This document shows positions 26,145 through 35,776 of a stretch of DNA of 64,000 nt, piece by piece. A program made the translations under genes and the position numbers. Below the pieces are notes generated by a model that saw only the letters and a list, made by a program, of their open reading frames with translations, had not been told where the DNA came from and searched no databases. Each line of letters opens with the position of its first letter. Within the stretch, counting starts at the first letter, position 1. The stretch comes from Amphibacillus cookii (GTDB taxonomy: Bacteria > Bacillota > Bacilli > Bacillales > Amphibacillaceae), in the NCBI RefSeq assembly GCF_016908375.1, contig NZ_JAFBDS010000001.1, forward strand, positions 467,142-531,141. Direction: 5' to 3'.

Positions 26145-27020
26145 CTAATGGATTAGATTTTCAAGCAAGGCGAAATAGATGGTAACACATAAGAGATCAG
26201 CAGAACCACCAGGGCTAAGGTTTTTCTGAATGAAGTCATGATTAAGATTGCTTAATCCCTTATATAATAACTGTTTGTTATTACAATGAGTCAATAAATA
26301 ATCGGCTTGTGTTTGTACATATTTTAATGTATCTAAGTTACCTCGATTGACGATGTTACTGTCTTCTGCGTGCTTCATAATGATAAGTAATGTATAAAGC
26401 AATTGCGTGTTAATATCTAGTGATTTTTCCTCCCTTAAATAAGGGAGCGCATGATTAGCAACAATGGGGAAACCTTTGGCTACTTCACCACGTATCCCTA
26501 ATATCCCATAGTCTTTATAAAGTTTTTCTCCATTTGTTAGCTGTGTAGTCGATGGTAAATTTTCTAGATCATTTGTAATTAAATTTTCAGTTAAGCATCT
26601 TACTTCAGCGAGAATATGAGTGGTGTCGTCACGACTGTATTCATGTAGGTTTATTTTTTTTTGTTTCAATACCTTAGCCGTAGCGGCAACAATAGTTGCA
26701 AAAGAGAAAATCACACCTTTATGTGTGTTAATGCCATTTGTAGCACGAAACATTTTATCTTCGCAATTCATACCCAATCCTCTTAAACTTTGAAAGTGTT
26801 CATCACTGGATCCTTCGAAATAATAACCATTATAAGCAAATTGAAATAGACCTTCATACAAGCTTGTTGCACTTGATAAAAAGGTGAAGAAATCCATATC
26901 TGAATGGGCGCCTGAATGATTAGGATCAACTAATCCGGGTTTTGGTTGAATACTGACTTCATATAAAATGGCTTGTTGTGCCGTTTTAGCTAGCTGATGA
27001 AAAAGACTATGACTTAACAT
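26145..27020 (-). CDS. citG: CitG, triphosphoribosyl-dephospho-CoA synthase
   Basis: The 291-residue protein makes 2'-(5''-triphosphoribosyl)-3'-dephospho-CoA from ATP and dephospho-CoA, the prosthetic group precursor of citrate lyase. Family motifs are YEVSIQPKPGLVDPNHSGAHSD near the N-terminus, the ATNGINTHKGVIFSF block, and the C-terminal LSPGGSADLLCVTIYF. Its start overlaps the end of the GntR gene by 14 bases, so the two are co-transcribed, divergent from citCDEFX. Confidence 0.94.
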   Translation of the reverse strand: MLSHSLFHQLAKTAQQAILYEVSIQPKPGLVDPNHSGAHSDMDFFTFLSSATSLYEGLFQFAYNGYYFEGSSDEHFQSLRGLGMNCEDKMFRATNGINTHKGVIFSFATIVAATAKVLKQKKINLHEYSRDDTTHILAEVRCLTENLITNDLENLPSTTQLTNGEKLYKDYGILGIRGEVAKGFPIVANHALPYLREEKSLDINTQLLYTLLIIMKHAEDSNIVNRGNLDTLKYVQTQADYLLTHCNNKQLLYKGLSNLNHDFIQKNLSPGGSADLLCVTIYFALLENLIH

Positions 27021-27726
27021 GTGGTTGTTTTAATCCTTTCATTTGATTTTCTAATGCGATGATAATATGTTTTTCACTAAAATTGAGATGTTTATGTATG
27101 AGCTCAACCAAATTTTCTTTTTGTCCTTTTTCCATCAAAATAATCATTTTTCTATGTTCAAAAAGTGCGCGTTTGCATCGTTCTGGATCTTGAAGTGATA
27201 TAATGCGAAATCGTTTCAGGTATTCTCTTAATTCAGAGATTATTGCTTTCAAGCGTGGCATTTCACTTTTTAAGTATACTTTTTCATTAAAAACTTTAAA
27301 CATTTGAATGGTTTCATCAATTTTATCGTTTAACCAAAGCTTTTCGGTATCATCTAGTATTTTATAAAATTCTTGATAATCGCTTGCTGTCATATGTTTC
27401 ATCGCTTCAATGGCCGCAAGAGAATCTAAATTTTTCCGTAATTTATAGATTTCTATGACGTCATCTTTAGAAATTTTTTTAACGATGACTCCTCGCTTAG
27501 GGATATATTCGACAAGCTTATCTTCAATGAGGTGTTTGGTAGCTTCTCTTACAGGTGTTCTGCTGATGTTTAGCCTTCTTGATAGTTCCTTTTCATTCAA
27601 CCTTTCTCCAACTGGGATAATACCATCAATAATTGATTTTTTAAAACCTTGATAAACACTTTCGTTTAGGGATCGAGGATTTGAAAGATCAACTTGTTTA
27701 ATGATGTCATCAATGTAATCGTCCAT
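27007..27726 (-). CDS. GntR/FadR-type regulator, probable CitO-like activator of citrate genes
   Basis: The 239-residue protein has an N-terminal winged helix (NEKELSRRLNISRTPVREATKHL, about residues 44-66) and a C-terminal helical FCD ligand domain (about 90-225). CitO of Enterococcus, also a GntR protein, activates divergent citrate operons in response to citrate. The divergent placement with 20-bp repeats between the genes suggests the same role here. The start has AAAGGAGAT upstream. Confidence 0.85.
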   Translation of the reverse strand: MDDYIDDIIKQVDLSNPRSLNESVYQGFKKSIIDGIIPVGERLNEKELSRRLNISRTPVREATKHLIEDKLVEYIPKRGVIVKKISKDDVIEIYKLRKNLDSLAAIEAMKHMTASDYQEFYKILDDTEKLWLNDKIDETIQMFKVFNEKVYLKSEMPRLKAIISELREYLKRFRIISLQDPERCKRALFEHRKMIILMEKGQKENLVELIHKHLNFSEKHIIIALENQMKGLKQPHVKS

Positions 27727-27826
27727 ATGTAATCTCCTTTTTTCGTTTTGATGATAGATGATATAACAGAGGAAAAACTTAACTAAATAATAGCATATTT
27801 AGAAAAAATGAATGAGTGAATTATAC

Positions 27827-27917
27827 AAAAAACACCTATAAAACATTAAAAACAGATAAAAAACACAAAGTACACTGTAAAAACACGAAGCACACCTAAA
27901 AAACACTATTTTGTATT
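27827..27917. promoter_or_regulatory. Array of direct repeats, probable operators of the cit regulator
   Basis: A6CAC-type motifs occur at 27827-27835, 27858-27866, 27879-27886 and 27898-27906. The last three are in phase at 20 bp, two helical turns. Units at 27858 and 27878 share AAACACxAAGxACAC. The last unit overlaps the citC -35 box. Binding by the adjacent GntR protein is inference. Confidence 0.5.
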
Positions 27918-27943
27918 GTCTTGGAAAACAGCTGTGATAAAAT
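27916..27943 (+). promoter_or_regulatory. citC operon promoter
   Basis: TTGTCT (27916-27921) and TAAAAT (27938-27943) are 16 bases apart. The leader of about 100 bases ends in AAAGGAGGCATGT before the citC ATG. Confidence 0.65.
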
Positions 27944-28048
27944 AGCATCGACTCGTGGAAAGCGTATTCATTTAACGAATGTCGTAACGAGAAAAGTAGA
28001 TGTATACCTTCAATGAATCGTTAATGATATTGAAGAAAGGAGGCATGT

Positions 28049-29077
28049 ATGGAGCAATTAGAAGTGGTTCGATTAAATTTAGCACGTAAAGACGTTTATG
28101 AAGTTTGGAAAGCATTTCTGGATAACCATGGTATGCAGTCGGATGAAGTAGTGACAGATACCTTGGGAATCTATGAGGGGGAAAAGTTAGTTGCGACAGG
28201 GTCATTTCATAAAAACATCATTAAGTGTGTCGCAGTAGATAAAGGACACCGTGGGCAATGCTTACTAAACAAAATTGTAAACGAAATTGTTACTGAATTA
28301 AGTCAAAAAGACATTTATCACTATTTTGTTTATACGAAACCAGATGTAATCGGGAAATTTATTGATCTTGGTTTTAAAAAAGTAGTTTGCACCAATCGTT
28401 TGTGTTTATTAGAAAGAGGTGTTTATGGGGTTGAATATTATAAACATAACTTAAAGATGCATTATCAAGAAGGTCATGTGATTGGGAGCATTGTTATGAA
28501 TGCTAATCCATTTACGAAAGGTCACTTATATTTAGTACAGTATGCAGCATCTTTATGTGATTTTGTTCACATTTTTGTCGTTGAGGAAGAAGAATCTTTG
28601 TTCCCATTTTCGATCCGATATGAATTAGTAAAACAGGGTTTAACGTCGTTAAAGAATGTCAAATTACATAGCGCTGGAAATTATATCGTTTCGAATACAA
28701 CATTTCCTTCTTATTTTATAAATAAAAAAGCAGATATTACGACAGAGCATGCACGGTTAGATGCTAGTATCTTCGAACATTATATCGCATCGGCCCTTGG
28801 GATAAAGTACCGTTTTGTAGGAGAAGAGCCTTTTTCACCTACAACTAAAATTTATAATCGTGTTTTAAAGGAGGTACTTTATCCCACTGTTCAATTAGTA
28901 GAAATTCCAAGATTAACAGCAAGTAACGGTGACATTATTAGTGCGACAAAAGTTAGAGACCTTATTGAGACTAATAATGTAGAATTATTAGGAAATTATG
29001 TACCACGTACAACATTAAAGTACTTAAAAACTTATAAAAAACAAAAAATGGAAGTGAATCAATTTGGAAATAATTAA
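28049..29077 (+). CDS. citC: CitC, [citrate (pro-3S)-lyase] ligase
   Basis: The 342-residue enzyme acetylates the prosthetic group thiol of the citrate lyase acyl carrier protein using ATP and acetate. An N-terminal GNAT-like domain (CVAVDKGHRGQCLLNKIV) is followed by a nucleotidyltransferase domain with SIVMNANPFTKGHLYLV, the HxGH-like motif. ISATKVRDLI is the C-terminal signature. It is the first gene of the citrate operon and overlaps citD by 14 bases. Confidence 0.95.
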   Translation: MEQLEVVRLNLARKDVYEVWKAFLDNHGMQSDEVVTDTLGIYEGEKLVATGSFHKNIIKCVAVDKGHRGQCLLNKIVNEIVTELSQKDIYHYFVYTKPDVIGKFIDLGFKKVVCTNRLCLLERGVYGVEYYKHNLKMHYQEGHVIGSIVMNANPFTKGHLYLVQYAASLCDFVHIFVVEEEESLFPFSIRYELVKQGLTSLKNVKLHSAGNYIVSNTTFPSYFINKKADITTEHARLDASIFEHYIASALGIKYRFVGEEPFSPTTKIYNRVLKEVLYPTVQLVEIPRLTASNGDIISATKVRDLIETNNVELLGNYVPRTTLKYLKTYKKQKMEVNQFGNN

Positions 29078-29360
29078 TCAGTCTACATCAGGTACTTTGG
29101 AATCAAGTGATATTCAAATTATTTTAGGGCCTAATAAACAAGGAATTGATATTGATATTCGTAGTAGTGTGCAGAAGCAGTTTGGAGAACACATTGATAT
29201 GTTAATCAGAAAAATTCTAAGCGATAAAATGATAGAACATGCTAAGGTTTTGGTCGTTGATAATGGTGCTCTAGATTGTACAATTCGAGCGAGAATGGAA
29301 ACAGCTATTTATCGAAGTATCGAAGGAAATCAGCGTGTTGAGTGGGGAGTGATCAAGTGA
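29064..29360 (+). CDS. citD: CitD, citrate lyase acyl carrier protein (gamma subunit)
   Basis: The 98-residue carrier protein bears the phosphoribosyl-dephospho-CoA group on the serine in SGTLESSDIQI. GIDIDIRSSVQKQFG and the end CTIRARMETAIYRS are typical. It starts at TTG with GGAAGTGA 6 bases upstream, inside citC, and its stop TGA overlaps the citE ATG by one base. This tight coupling fits a fixed subunit ratio. Confidence 0.93.
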   Translation: MEIINQSTSGTLESSDIQIILGPNKQGIDIDIRSSVQKQFGEHIDMLIRKILSDKMIEHAKVLVVDNGALDCTIRARMETAIYRSIEGNQRVEWGVIK

Positions 29361-30226
29361 TGACAAATCTAAGAAGAACAATGATGTTCGTTCCAGGTAA
29401 CCATCCAGCGATGATTAGAGATGCAAGTATTTATGCATCAGATTCGATTATGTTTGATTTAGAAGATGCTGTCTCACCTTTTGAAAAGGATTCAGCTAGA
29501 TTGTTAGTTTACCATGCACTTAAAATGGTAGATTATGGTGAAAAAGAATTGATTGTTCGGATTAATTCTCTTAATTCAGGGTTTGGGTTTGACGATATCG
29601 AAGCGATGATTGCTGCGGATGTAGATGTCATTCGCTTACCTAAAACAGAGACAGCAAAAGATATTAAAGATGTTGAGGAAGTGATTGAATCCTACGAAAG
29701 AAAATTAGGTAGAGAAGTAGGTTCTACTAAAATGATGGCAGCTATTGAAAGTGCAAAAGGAACGTTAAATGCACTGGAAATTGCAGAATCCAGTAAACGT
29801 TTAATTGGAATTGCTTTAGGTGCAGAAGATTATGTGACCAATATGAAAACCAGGCGTTATCCTAATGGTAATGAATTGCTTTTTGCTAGAAGTATGATTA
29901 TTCATGCGGCAAGGTCTGTTGGCATTATGGCATTTGATACGATTTATACCGATTTAGATAATGAAGAGGGTTTTAAAGCGGAAGTGGAGTTAATTCATCA
30001 ACTTGGCTTTGACGGTAAATCGATTATCAATCCACGTCAAATTAAAATAGTTAATGAAATTTATCGCCCAACAAAAAAAGAAATTAATCATGCACTAGAT
30101 GTCATTAATGCTATTGAAGAAGCAAACGAAAAGAAATCAGGAGTGATTGCTTTAAATGGAAAAATGATTGATAAGCCGATTGTGGAACGAGCGAAATATG
30201 TACTTTCACTAGCCAATCATTCATAA
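29360..30226 (+). CDS. citE: CitE, citrate lyase beta subunit (citryl-ACP lyase)
   Basis: The 288-residue TIM-barrel lyase cleaves citryl-ACP to oxaloacetate and acetyl-ACP. Motifs are [70 protein letters not shown] and [13 protein letters not shown] chose ATG at 29360, which overlaps the citD stop (TGATG) with GGGAG 10 bases upstream. The GTG at 29342 would add six unrelated residues. Confidence 0.95.
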   Translation: MTNLRRTMMFVPGNHPAMIRDASIYASDSIMFDLEDAVSPFEKDSARLLVYHALKMVDYGEKELIVRINSLNSGFGFDDIEAMIAADVDVIRLPKTETAKDIKDVEEVIESYERKLGREVGSTKMMAAIESAKGTLNALEIAESSKRLIGIALGAEDYVTNMKTRRYPNGNELLFARSMIIHAARSVGIMAFDTIYTDLDNEEGFKAEVELIHQLGFDGKSIINPRQIKIVNEIYRPTKKEINHALDVINAIEEANEKKSGVIALNGKMIDKPIVERAKYVLSLANHS

Positions 30227-30245
30227 ACGAGGAGGTCAATGCAAG

Positions 30246-31778
30246 TTGATGAATAAAGTGAAACGAGAGATACCCGAAGAAGTAAGAGGCAATAACAAGC
30301 TTTTTGCCGGTGTTAATACTGACTGTAAAGTTGTGCAACGTGCGGCACCTAAAGTAAGGCCAATCAAACTTGGAGAAGAGAAATTGGTAGCTTCAATTGA
30401 AGAAGTAATCAATAAGCTTAATTTATGTGATAATATGACGATTTCTTTTCATCATCATTTTAGAGAAGGGGATTACATTATTAATCTCGTAATGGATGCC
30501 ATTGCAAAGAAAGGAATAAAAAATTTAACAATTGCACCAAGCTCCTTAACGAACGTACATGCTCCATTAGTGCATCATATAAAAACAGGCGTCATCACAA
30601 ATATGACCACTAGTGGCTTGCGTGGAGAATTGGGAGAAGCCATTTCTAATGGGGTCATGAAAGAACCTGTTCGCCTGCGGTCACACGGTGGAAGAGCACG
30701 TGCAATTGAAGCTGGAGATATAAAGATTGATGTGGCTTTCTTAGGTGTACCGAGTACAGATCTTTATGGAAATGCGAATGGTGTAAAAGGTAAAACGATT
30801 TGTGGCTCATTAGGATACGCTCAAATGGATGCCAAATATGCTGATCAAGTTGTTTTATTGACCGATACGATTCTTCCATATCCGAATACACCAATAAGTA
30901 TTGCCCAAACAGATGTCGATTACATTGTTAAATTGGATAAAATAGGTGATTCTGAAGGGATTGGCATTGGTGCAACTCGCTTTACAACGAACCCAAAAGA
31001 ACTTCAAATAGCGGAGTTAGTTAAAGAAGTGATTACGAAATCAGTCTATTTCAAAAATGGTTTTTCATTTCAAACAGGCACAGGAGGAGCTGCACTAGCT
31101 GTAACGAGATTTCTAGCAGAAGAAATGAAGAATAATAGTATTAAAGCAAGTTTTGCTTTAGGTGGTATAACGAAACCCATGTTGACTTTGTTAGAAGAAA
31201 ATTTAGTTGACACTATATTAGATGTGCAAGATTTTGACAAAGAAGCTGCGATAAGTCTAGGACAACAAGAGAGACAAATTGAAATCAGTGCTTCCTATTA
31301 CGCTGATCCTCATAATAAAGGAGCTGCTGTCAATCAATTAGATGTTGTTATTTTATCTGCGTTAGAAGTGGATAATCAATTTAATGTAAACGTTATGACA
31401 GGTTCTGATGGCGTGTTACGCGGTGCAATAGGCGGTCACTGTGATGCAGCCAACGCAAAAATGACAATTATTTCTGCTCCCCTAGTCCGAGGTAGAATCC
31501 CAACGATTGTTGATCGTGTCAACACGGTAATTACACCAGGAGAAAGTGTTGATGTGATTGTGACTGAAATAGGAATAGCAATTAATCCTAAACGTAGAGA
31601 TCTTATTGCAAGTTTAAGTGATCAAGGCATCCCGATTTTTACTATTGATGCCTTGCAAGAGAAAGCTTATGAAATTACGGGAACGCCTAAGCCAATTGAA
31701 TATGAAGATAAAGTGGTAGCTCTTGTTGAATATCGAGATGGAACACTTATTGATAAAGTATTACAAGTCAAGCAATAG
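30246..31778 (+). CDS. citF: CitF, citrate lyase alpha subunit (citrate:acetyl-ACP transferase)
   Basis: The 510-residue CoA-transferase-fold subunit exchanges acetyl for citryl on the carrier protein. Motifs include [59 protein letters not shown] and [23 protein letters not shown] at 30246 has GGAGG about 10 bases upstream. The ATG one codon later is the alternative start. Citrate lyase is a cytoplasmic D-E-F complex. Confidence 0.95.
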   Translation: MMNKVKREIPEEVRGNNKLFAGVNTDCKVVQRAAPKVRPIKLGEEKLVASIEEVINKLNLCDNMTISFHHHFREGDYIINLVMDAIAKKGIKNLTIAPSSLTNVHAPLVHHIKTGVITNMTTSGLRGELGEAISNGVMKEPVRLRSHGGRARAIEAGDIKIDVAFLGVPSTDLYGNANGVKGKTICGSLGYAQMDAKYADQVVLLTDTILPYPNTPISIAQTDVDYIVKLDKIGDSEGIGIGATRFTTNPKELQIAELVKEVITKSVYFKNGFSFQTGTGGAALAVTRFLAEEMKNNSIKASFALGGITKPMLTLLEENLVDTILDVQDFDKEAAISLGQQERQIEISASYYADPHNKGAAVNQLDVVILSALEVDNQFNVNVMTGSDGVLRGAIGGHCDAANAKMTIISAPLVRGRIPTIVDRVNTVITPGESVDVIVTEIGIAINPKRRDLIASLSDQGIPIFTIDALQEKAYEITGTPKPIEYEDKVVALVEYRDGTLIDKVLQVKQ

Positions 31779-31802
31779 CCAAGTTGTGCTGGAGGTTTGC
31801 TA

Positions 31803-32327
31803 ATGTTTTCAAATGAGGGAAGTCAATCATTAAAGGCTATATTAGCGCGTCGGGAGGAACGAAGCATATTAATCAATCATCTGCTTGATCAATATGGTAT
31901 CTCAGTGATATCGATTAAATTAAACATCCCTGGAGCGATTAAAAATAACCCCATGTTAATAGAATTATTTGATACGAGTATAGCTGCTTTGAAAGCTGTA
32001 TTAAAAACAAGCTCTAAAATGATTGATGAATATAATCAACGTGATTTGAGTACAGGTCCTGAATATCATGGTGTGATTTGTTCACTATCACCAAAAGAAA
32101 TAAAAAAAAGAACCATTCACTTCGAAGAGACAACAAGTTTTGGGAGGTTACTAGATGTTGATGTGATTGATCCGATTACATATCGCTCCATTTCGCGGAC
32201 AGAACTAGGGTATGCGATGCGGAAATGTTATTTATGTGACCAAGAAGCCAAGGTTTGTGCAAGAGCACAATCACATCCGATTAAAGACCTTTATAAAGAG
32301 ATAGAAAAAATAATAAAGGAGATGTAA
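31803..32327 (+). CDS. citX: CitX, apo-citrate lyase phosphoribosyl-dephospho-CoA transferase
   Basis: The 174-residue enzyme loads the prosthetic group precursor made by CitG onto CitD. LARREERSILINHLL, SIKLNIPGAIKNNP, FEETTSFGRLLDVDVID and RKCYLCDQEAKVCARAQSH are characteristic. ATG at 31803 has GGAGG 7 bases upstream; the TTG at 31797 is too close to it. CitX and CitG are separate genes here, unlike the CitXG fusion of some lactobacilli. Confidence 0.93.
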   Translation: MFSNEGSQSLKAILARREERSILINHLLDQYGISVISIKLNIPGAIKNNPMLIELFDTSIAALKAVLKTSSKMIDEYNQRDLSTGPEYHGVICSLSPKEIKKRTIHFEETTSFGRLLDVDVIDPITYRSISRTELGYAMRKCYLCDQEAKVCARAQSHPIKDLYKEIEKIIKEM

Positions 32328-32370
32328 AGAAATATTAGCTTGCTATAAAAACATCTAAAGGAGATATAGT

Positions 32371-33672
32371 ATGACATATATAACAGCTATTGGTTTCTTA
32401 TTAATATTGGGAATTGTCTATTTATTGATATCTGGTAAAACAAATCCGATCGTCGCTTTTTCCTGTTTACCTATCATTGCAGCTATTTTAGCAGGCTTTA
32501 CCTTGGCTGAAATTGGAGGATTTGTAACAGATGGTATTGCCTCAATGGTGGCGACTGCATCTTTATTTGCTTTTTCAATTGCATTCTTTGGTCTTATGAA
32601 TGATGTTGGTGCATTTGATATCATTATTCGTCCGCTTTTTCGTGTGATGGGAAATAGTGTTTTAGGTGTGATGTTAGTTACAGTAACCATTGCGATAATA
32701 GGACATCTAGATGGTGCGGGCGCTTCTACGGCACTTGTTACGATTCCGCCGATGTTGCCAATATATAAAAAAATGAAAATTAGACCTACAACATTAGTTT
32801 TACTTGTTGCGAGTTCCGTCGGAGCGATGAACGTCATGCCATGGGGAGGACCAACCATACGTGCAGGTACTGTCATTAATGAGAGTGTAAATGTGATATG
32901 GTCAGGTATTATTTCAATGCAATTTGCAGCAGTGGCGTTATCATATGCCCTTGCCTTTATTATGTCATATATTGAAAAAAAACGTGGAGCAGGTATGTCG
33001 AACGAAGAATTTGAATCCATTAAGTCAAATTCGAGTGATCGTGGCGCAACGATACAAGTAAGTAAAGGGGTCTTAATCTTTGATGTTTGTCTTGTACTAG
33101 CAACGATTGCTTTATTAGTAATAGATCTTTTACCTGTCCAGCTGATGTTTATGATTGCTTTTTCAATAGCACTAATTGTCAATGTTAAAGATTCAAAAGT
33201 ACAATCTAAGTTGCTTAAAAACTATGGTGCTTCAGCTATGCCAATGATTATGATTTTATTTGCTGTAGGGGTTTTCCTGGGTGTTATCCAAGGTACTGGC
33301 ATGATTGAATCGATGGCTAATTCTATTATTTTAGCTTTACCCGATGCAGTAGGACCGTATATTCATATTGTTGTATCGATTTTTTCTGTACCACTTATCC
33401 TGTTTTTAGGTACTGACAGTTTTTATTTTGGTATGATGCCTATTATTATTGAGGTTGCTAATAATTATGGCGTTGCAGCTATAGATGTTGCACGGGTTCT
33501 ACTTACGACTGAGAATATCGGCTTAATGATTTCCCCTGCTATTGCTGTAACCTATTTAGCTTGTGGTTTAGCTGAAGTGAGTATTCAAGACCATATTAAG
33601 AAGAACTTCGTATGGTTATGGGGGATAAGCTTAGTCTTATTAGTAGTAATGCTTGTCATAGGGATAGTGTAA
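32371..33672 (+). CDS. Citrate transporter, CitMHS family
   Basis: The 433-residue polytopic protein has about twelve membrane helices. CitMHS proteins such as B. subtilis CitM and CitH import metal-citrate with protons. Features are HLDGAGASTALVTIPPMLPI, MNVMPWGGPTIRA and the C-terminal FLGTDSFYFGMMPI with TTENIGLMISPA. It sits between citX and oadA, so it supplies citrate to the lyase. Which metal accompanies citrate cannot be read from the sequence. Confidence 0.92.
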   Translation: MTYITAIGFLLILGIVYLLISGKTNPIVAFSCLPIIAAILAGFTLAEIGGFVTDGIASMVATASLFAFSIAFFGLMNDVGAFDIIIRPLFRVMGNSVLGVMLVTVTIAIIGHLDGAGASTALVTIPPMLPIYKKMKIRPTTLVLLVASSVGAMNVMPWGGPTIRAGTVINESVNVIWSGIISMQFAAVALSYALAFIMSYIEKKRGAGMSNEEFESIKSNSSDRGATIQVSKGVLIFDVCLVLATIALLVIDLLPVQLMFMIAFSIALIVNVKDSKVQSKLLKNYGASAMPMIMILFAVGVFLGVIQGTGMIESMANSIILALPDAVGPYIHIVVSIFSVPLILFLGTDSFYFGMMPIIIEVANNYGVAAIDVARVLLTTENIGLMISPAIAVTYLACGLAEVSIQDHIKKNFVWLWGISLVLLVVMLVIGIV

Positions 33673-33709
33673 CGATAAACATTAGAAAAAATAGATAAGG
33701 GAGCTACTT

Positions 33710-35119
33710 ATGCGACAAATAAAAATAACAGAAACCGTCTTACGAGATGGTCATCAGAGTTTAATGGCGACTAGACTAACAACCGCTGAGATGTTACCTA
33801 TTATAAAAACAATGGATAGTGTTGGTTATCATGCAATAGAATGTTGGGGTGGTGCAACATTTGATGCTGCCATTCGCTTTTTAAATGAAGATCCTTGGCA
33901 ACGCTTAAAAGAAATTAAGAAACGTGCTAAAAATACTAAACTTCAAATGCTTCTACGCGGACAAAATTTATTAGGTTATCGCCATTATGCAGATGATATT
34001 GTCGAAAAGTTTATTGAACGATCGATTCATAATGGCATTGATATAGTACGTGTCTTTGATGCACTAAATGATATAAGAAATATGGAAACCGCCTTAAGTG
34101 CTGTGAAAAAGTATCAAGCACATGCTCAAGCAACCCTTTGTTATACCATTAGCCCTGTTCATAATATTGACTATTTCACAAGGTTAGCTGTGGATTTGGA
34201 AAATATAGGCGCCGATTCACTTTGTATTAAAGATATGGCTGGTATCTTAACACCTCAAATAGCAGGTGAGTTGGTTTCATCGTTGAAAAGGAATGTCGAT
34301 TTACCTATTGAAGTCCATACCCATGCTACAAGTGGTATATCACAAATGACCTATCTCGCTGCAATAAAGGCTGGTGCAGATATGATTGATACCGCCATCG
34401 CTCCCTTTTCGGAAGGGGTAAGTCAACCTGCTACAGAAGCAATGGTAATTGTATTAGACGAATCAGAAGCATTTTATACAAATTTAAATATGGGCTGTTT
34501 AGAAGAAGTATCCGATTATTTTGAAAAGATCAAGGAAACGTATTTAGAAAATGGTATGTTAGACGCTAAAATGCTAGCAACAACACCAAAAACATTACTT
34601 TATCAAGTTCCAGGTGGCATGCTGTCAAATCTTTATGCCCAATTGAAGGATGCAGGGGCAGAAGATAAATATCAGGAAGTATTGGAAGAAGTGCCTAGGG
34701 TCCGTAAAGAACTAGGATTACCACCACTAGTTACACCTATGAGTCAAATGGTAGGCACTCAAGCTGTTTTTAATGTGATCACTGGAGAACGTTATAAAAT
34801 GGTGCCAAATGAAATAAAAGAATATGTTCGGGGAGCTTATGGAAAATCTACTGTTCCTATATCTGATGAAATTAGAAAAAAAATAATAGGAGACAAACAA
34901 GTTATTCATGTACGTCCAGCAGACTTGATAGAACCAGAATTTAATAATATGAAGTTAGAGCTTGGTCAATTAGCTCAAAGTGATGAAGCTGTTTTAACTT
35001 ATGCAATGTTTCCGAAAGTAGGGAAGGCATTTTTGGAAAATAAGGCAACAGCGAATAAGATAGGGTCCAAGAATGATGAGAAAAACACCACTATAAAAAT
35101 AAATGCCGTATGGTCATAA
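33710..35119 (+). CDS. oadA: Oxaloacetate decarboxylase alpha subunit, carboxyltransferase domain
   Basis: The 469-residue protein transfers the carboxyl group of oxaloacetate to biotin. It has the TIM-barrel core with TETVLRDGHQSLMATRL, the catalytic metal-site residues in VHTHATSGISQMTYLAA and ECWGGATFDAAIRF, and the PYC_OADA conserved domain (LLYQVPGGMLSNL). It ends before any biotinyl domain, which is encoded separately two genes later. It is thus shorter than one-piece OadA proteins of enterobacteria. Confidence 0.95.
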   Translation: MRQIKITETVLRDGHQSLMATRLTTAEMLPIIKTMDSVGYHAIECWGGATFDAAIRFLNEDPWQRLKEIKKRAKNTKLQMLLRGQNLLGYRHYADDIVEKFIERSIHNGIDIVRVFDALNDIRNMETALSAVKKYQAHAQATLCYTISPVHNIDYFTRLAVDLENIGADSLCIKDMAGILTPQIAGELVSSLKRNVDLPIEVHTHATSGISQMTYLAAIKAGADMIDTAIAPFSEGVSQPATEAMVIVLDESEAFYTNLNMGCLEEVSDYFEKIKETYLENGMLDAKMLATTPKTLLYQVPGGMLSNLYAQLKDAGAEDKYQEVLEEVPRVRKELGLPPLVTPMSQMVGTQAVFNVITGERYKMVPNEIKEYVRGAYGKSTVPISDEIRKKIIGDKQVIHVRPADLIEPEFNNMKLELGQLAQSDEAVLTYAMFPKVGKAFLENKATANKIGSKNDEKNTTIKINAVWS

Positions 35120-35131
35120 GGGGATGTTTAA

Positions 35132-35401
35132 ATGAGTGATTTCACCTTGTTGGAAGGCATACAGATTACTATTTCAAGTTTGTTGATTGTTATAACTGTG
35201 CTGATGCTTATTCAATTGGTCTTAAATCTCTTTAGCTTAGTTTTTAGAGAGAATACTAGCCAACTACAGATTGCAGATCAATCACCTAAAGCTAATGATG
35301 AAAAAGAACAGATGGTTGCTTGTCTTGCATCATTGATTATGATCAATCAAAATCAACAAAACAAGAACTATAAAATTCATTCTGTACAAAGGATAAATTA
35401 G
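35132..35401 (+). CDS. oadG: OadG-like gamma subunit of oxaloacetate decarboxylase
   Basis: The 89-residue protein has one N-terminal membrane helix (about residues 10-36), then a polar region and ACLASLIMINQNQQNKNYKI. Position, size and the LLIVITVLMLIQLVLNLF helix fit the OadG/MmdC type that anchors alpha to beta. The histidine-rich zinc-binding tail of enterobacterial OadG is absent. It starts 12 bases after oadA. Confidence 0.82.
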   Translation: MSDFTLLEGIQITISSLLIVITVLMLIQLVLNLFSLVFRENTSQLQIADQSPKANDEKEQMVACLASLIMINQNQQNKNYKIHSVQRIN

Positions 35402-35413
35402 GGGGACTTTAAA

Positions 35414-35758
35414 TTGAAAACTTACGAGATTACAGTAAATGGGCAGTTATATCAAGTTAAAGTAGAAGAACGTAATGAGCCATCAGCAGATGATCATAAA
35501 CAGTGCAGTGAAAAAACTGTTTCTTCGACTAATAATGAAGAAACAGATGGTGAAAAGATACATGCTCCAATGCCAGGTGTTGTATTTGATTTAAAAGTTG
35601 CAAAAGGCGACCACGTTAAAAAGGGAGAGATTTTATGTATACTAGAAGCAATGAAAATGGAGAATGAAATCGTAGCACAAATGGATGGTATTATTCAGAA
35701 CGTGCATGTAACAAAAGATCAAACCGTAGAAGCAGGAGATATACTATTTACACTTTAA
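35414..35758 (+). CDS. Biotin carboxyl carrier subunit of the decarboxylase
   Basis: The 114-residue protein ends in a biotinyl domain with HAPMPGVVFDLKVAKGDHV and the biotinylation motif EAMKMENEI, where the lysine is modified. The N-terminal YEITVNGQLYQVKVEE is the usual carrier start. It is joined to the core by a flexible acidic linker. It carries carboxyl groups from OadA to the membrane subunit OadB. The start is TTG after GGGGGA. Confidence 0.92.
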   Translation: MKTYEITVNGQLYQVKVEERNEPSADDHKQCSEKTVSSTNNEETDGEKIHAPMPGVVFDLKVAKGDHVKKGEILCILEAMKMENEIVAQMDGIIQNVHVTKDQTVEAGDILFTL

Positions 35759-35776
35759 AAGAAGGAGATTAACATA

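Noticed and set aside
32418-33182. Long open frame of 254 codons antisense to the citrate transporter gene
   Set aside because: It mirrors the hydrophobic transporter gene codon structure, has no ribosome site, and the composition is that of an antisense shadow.
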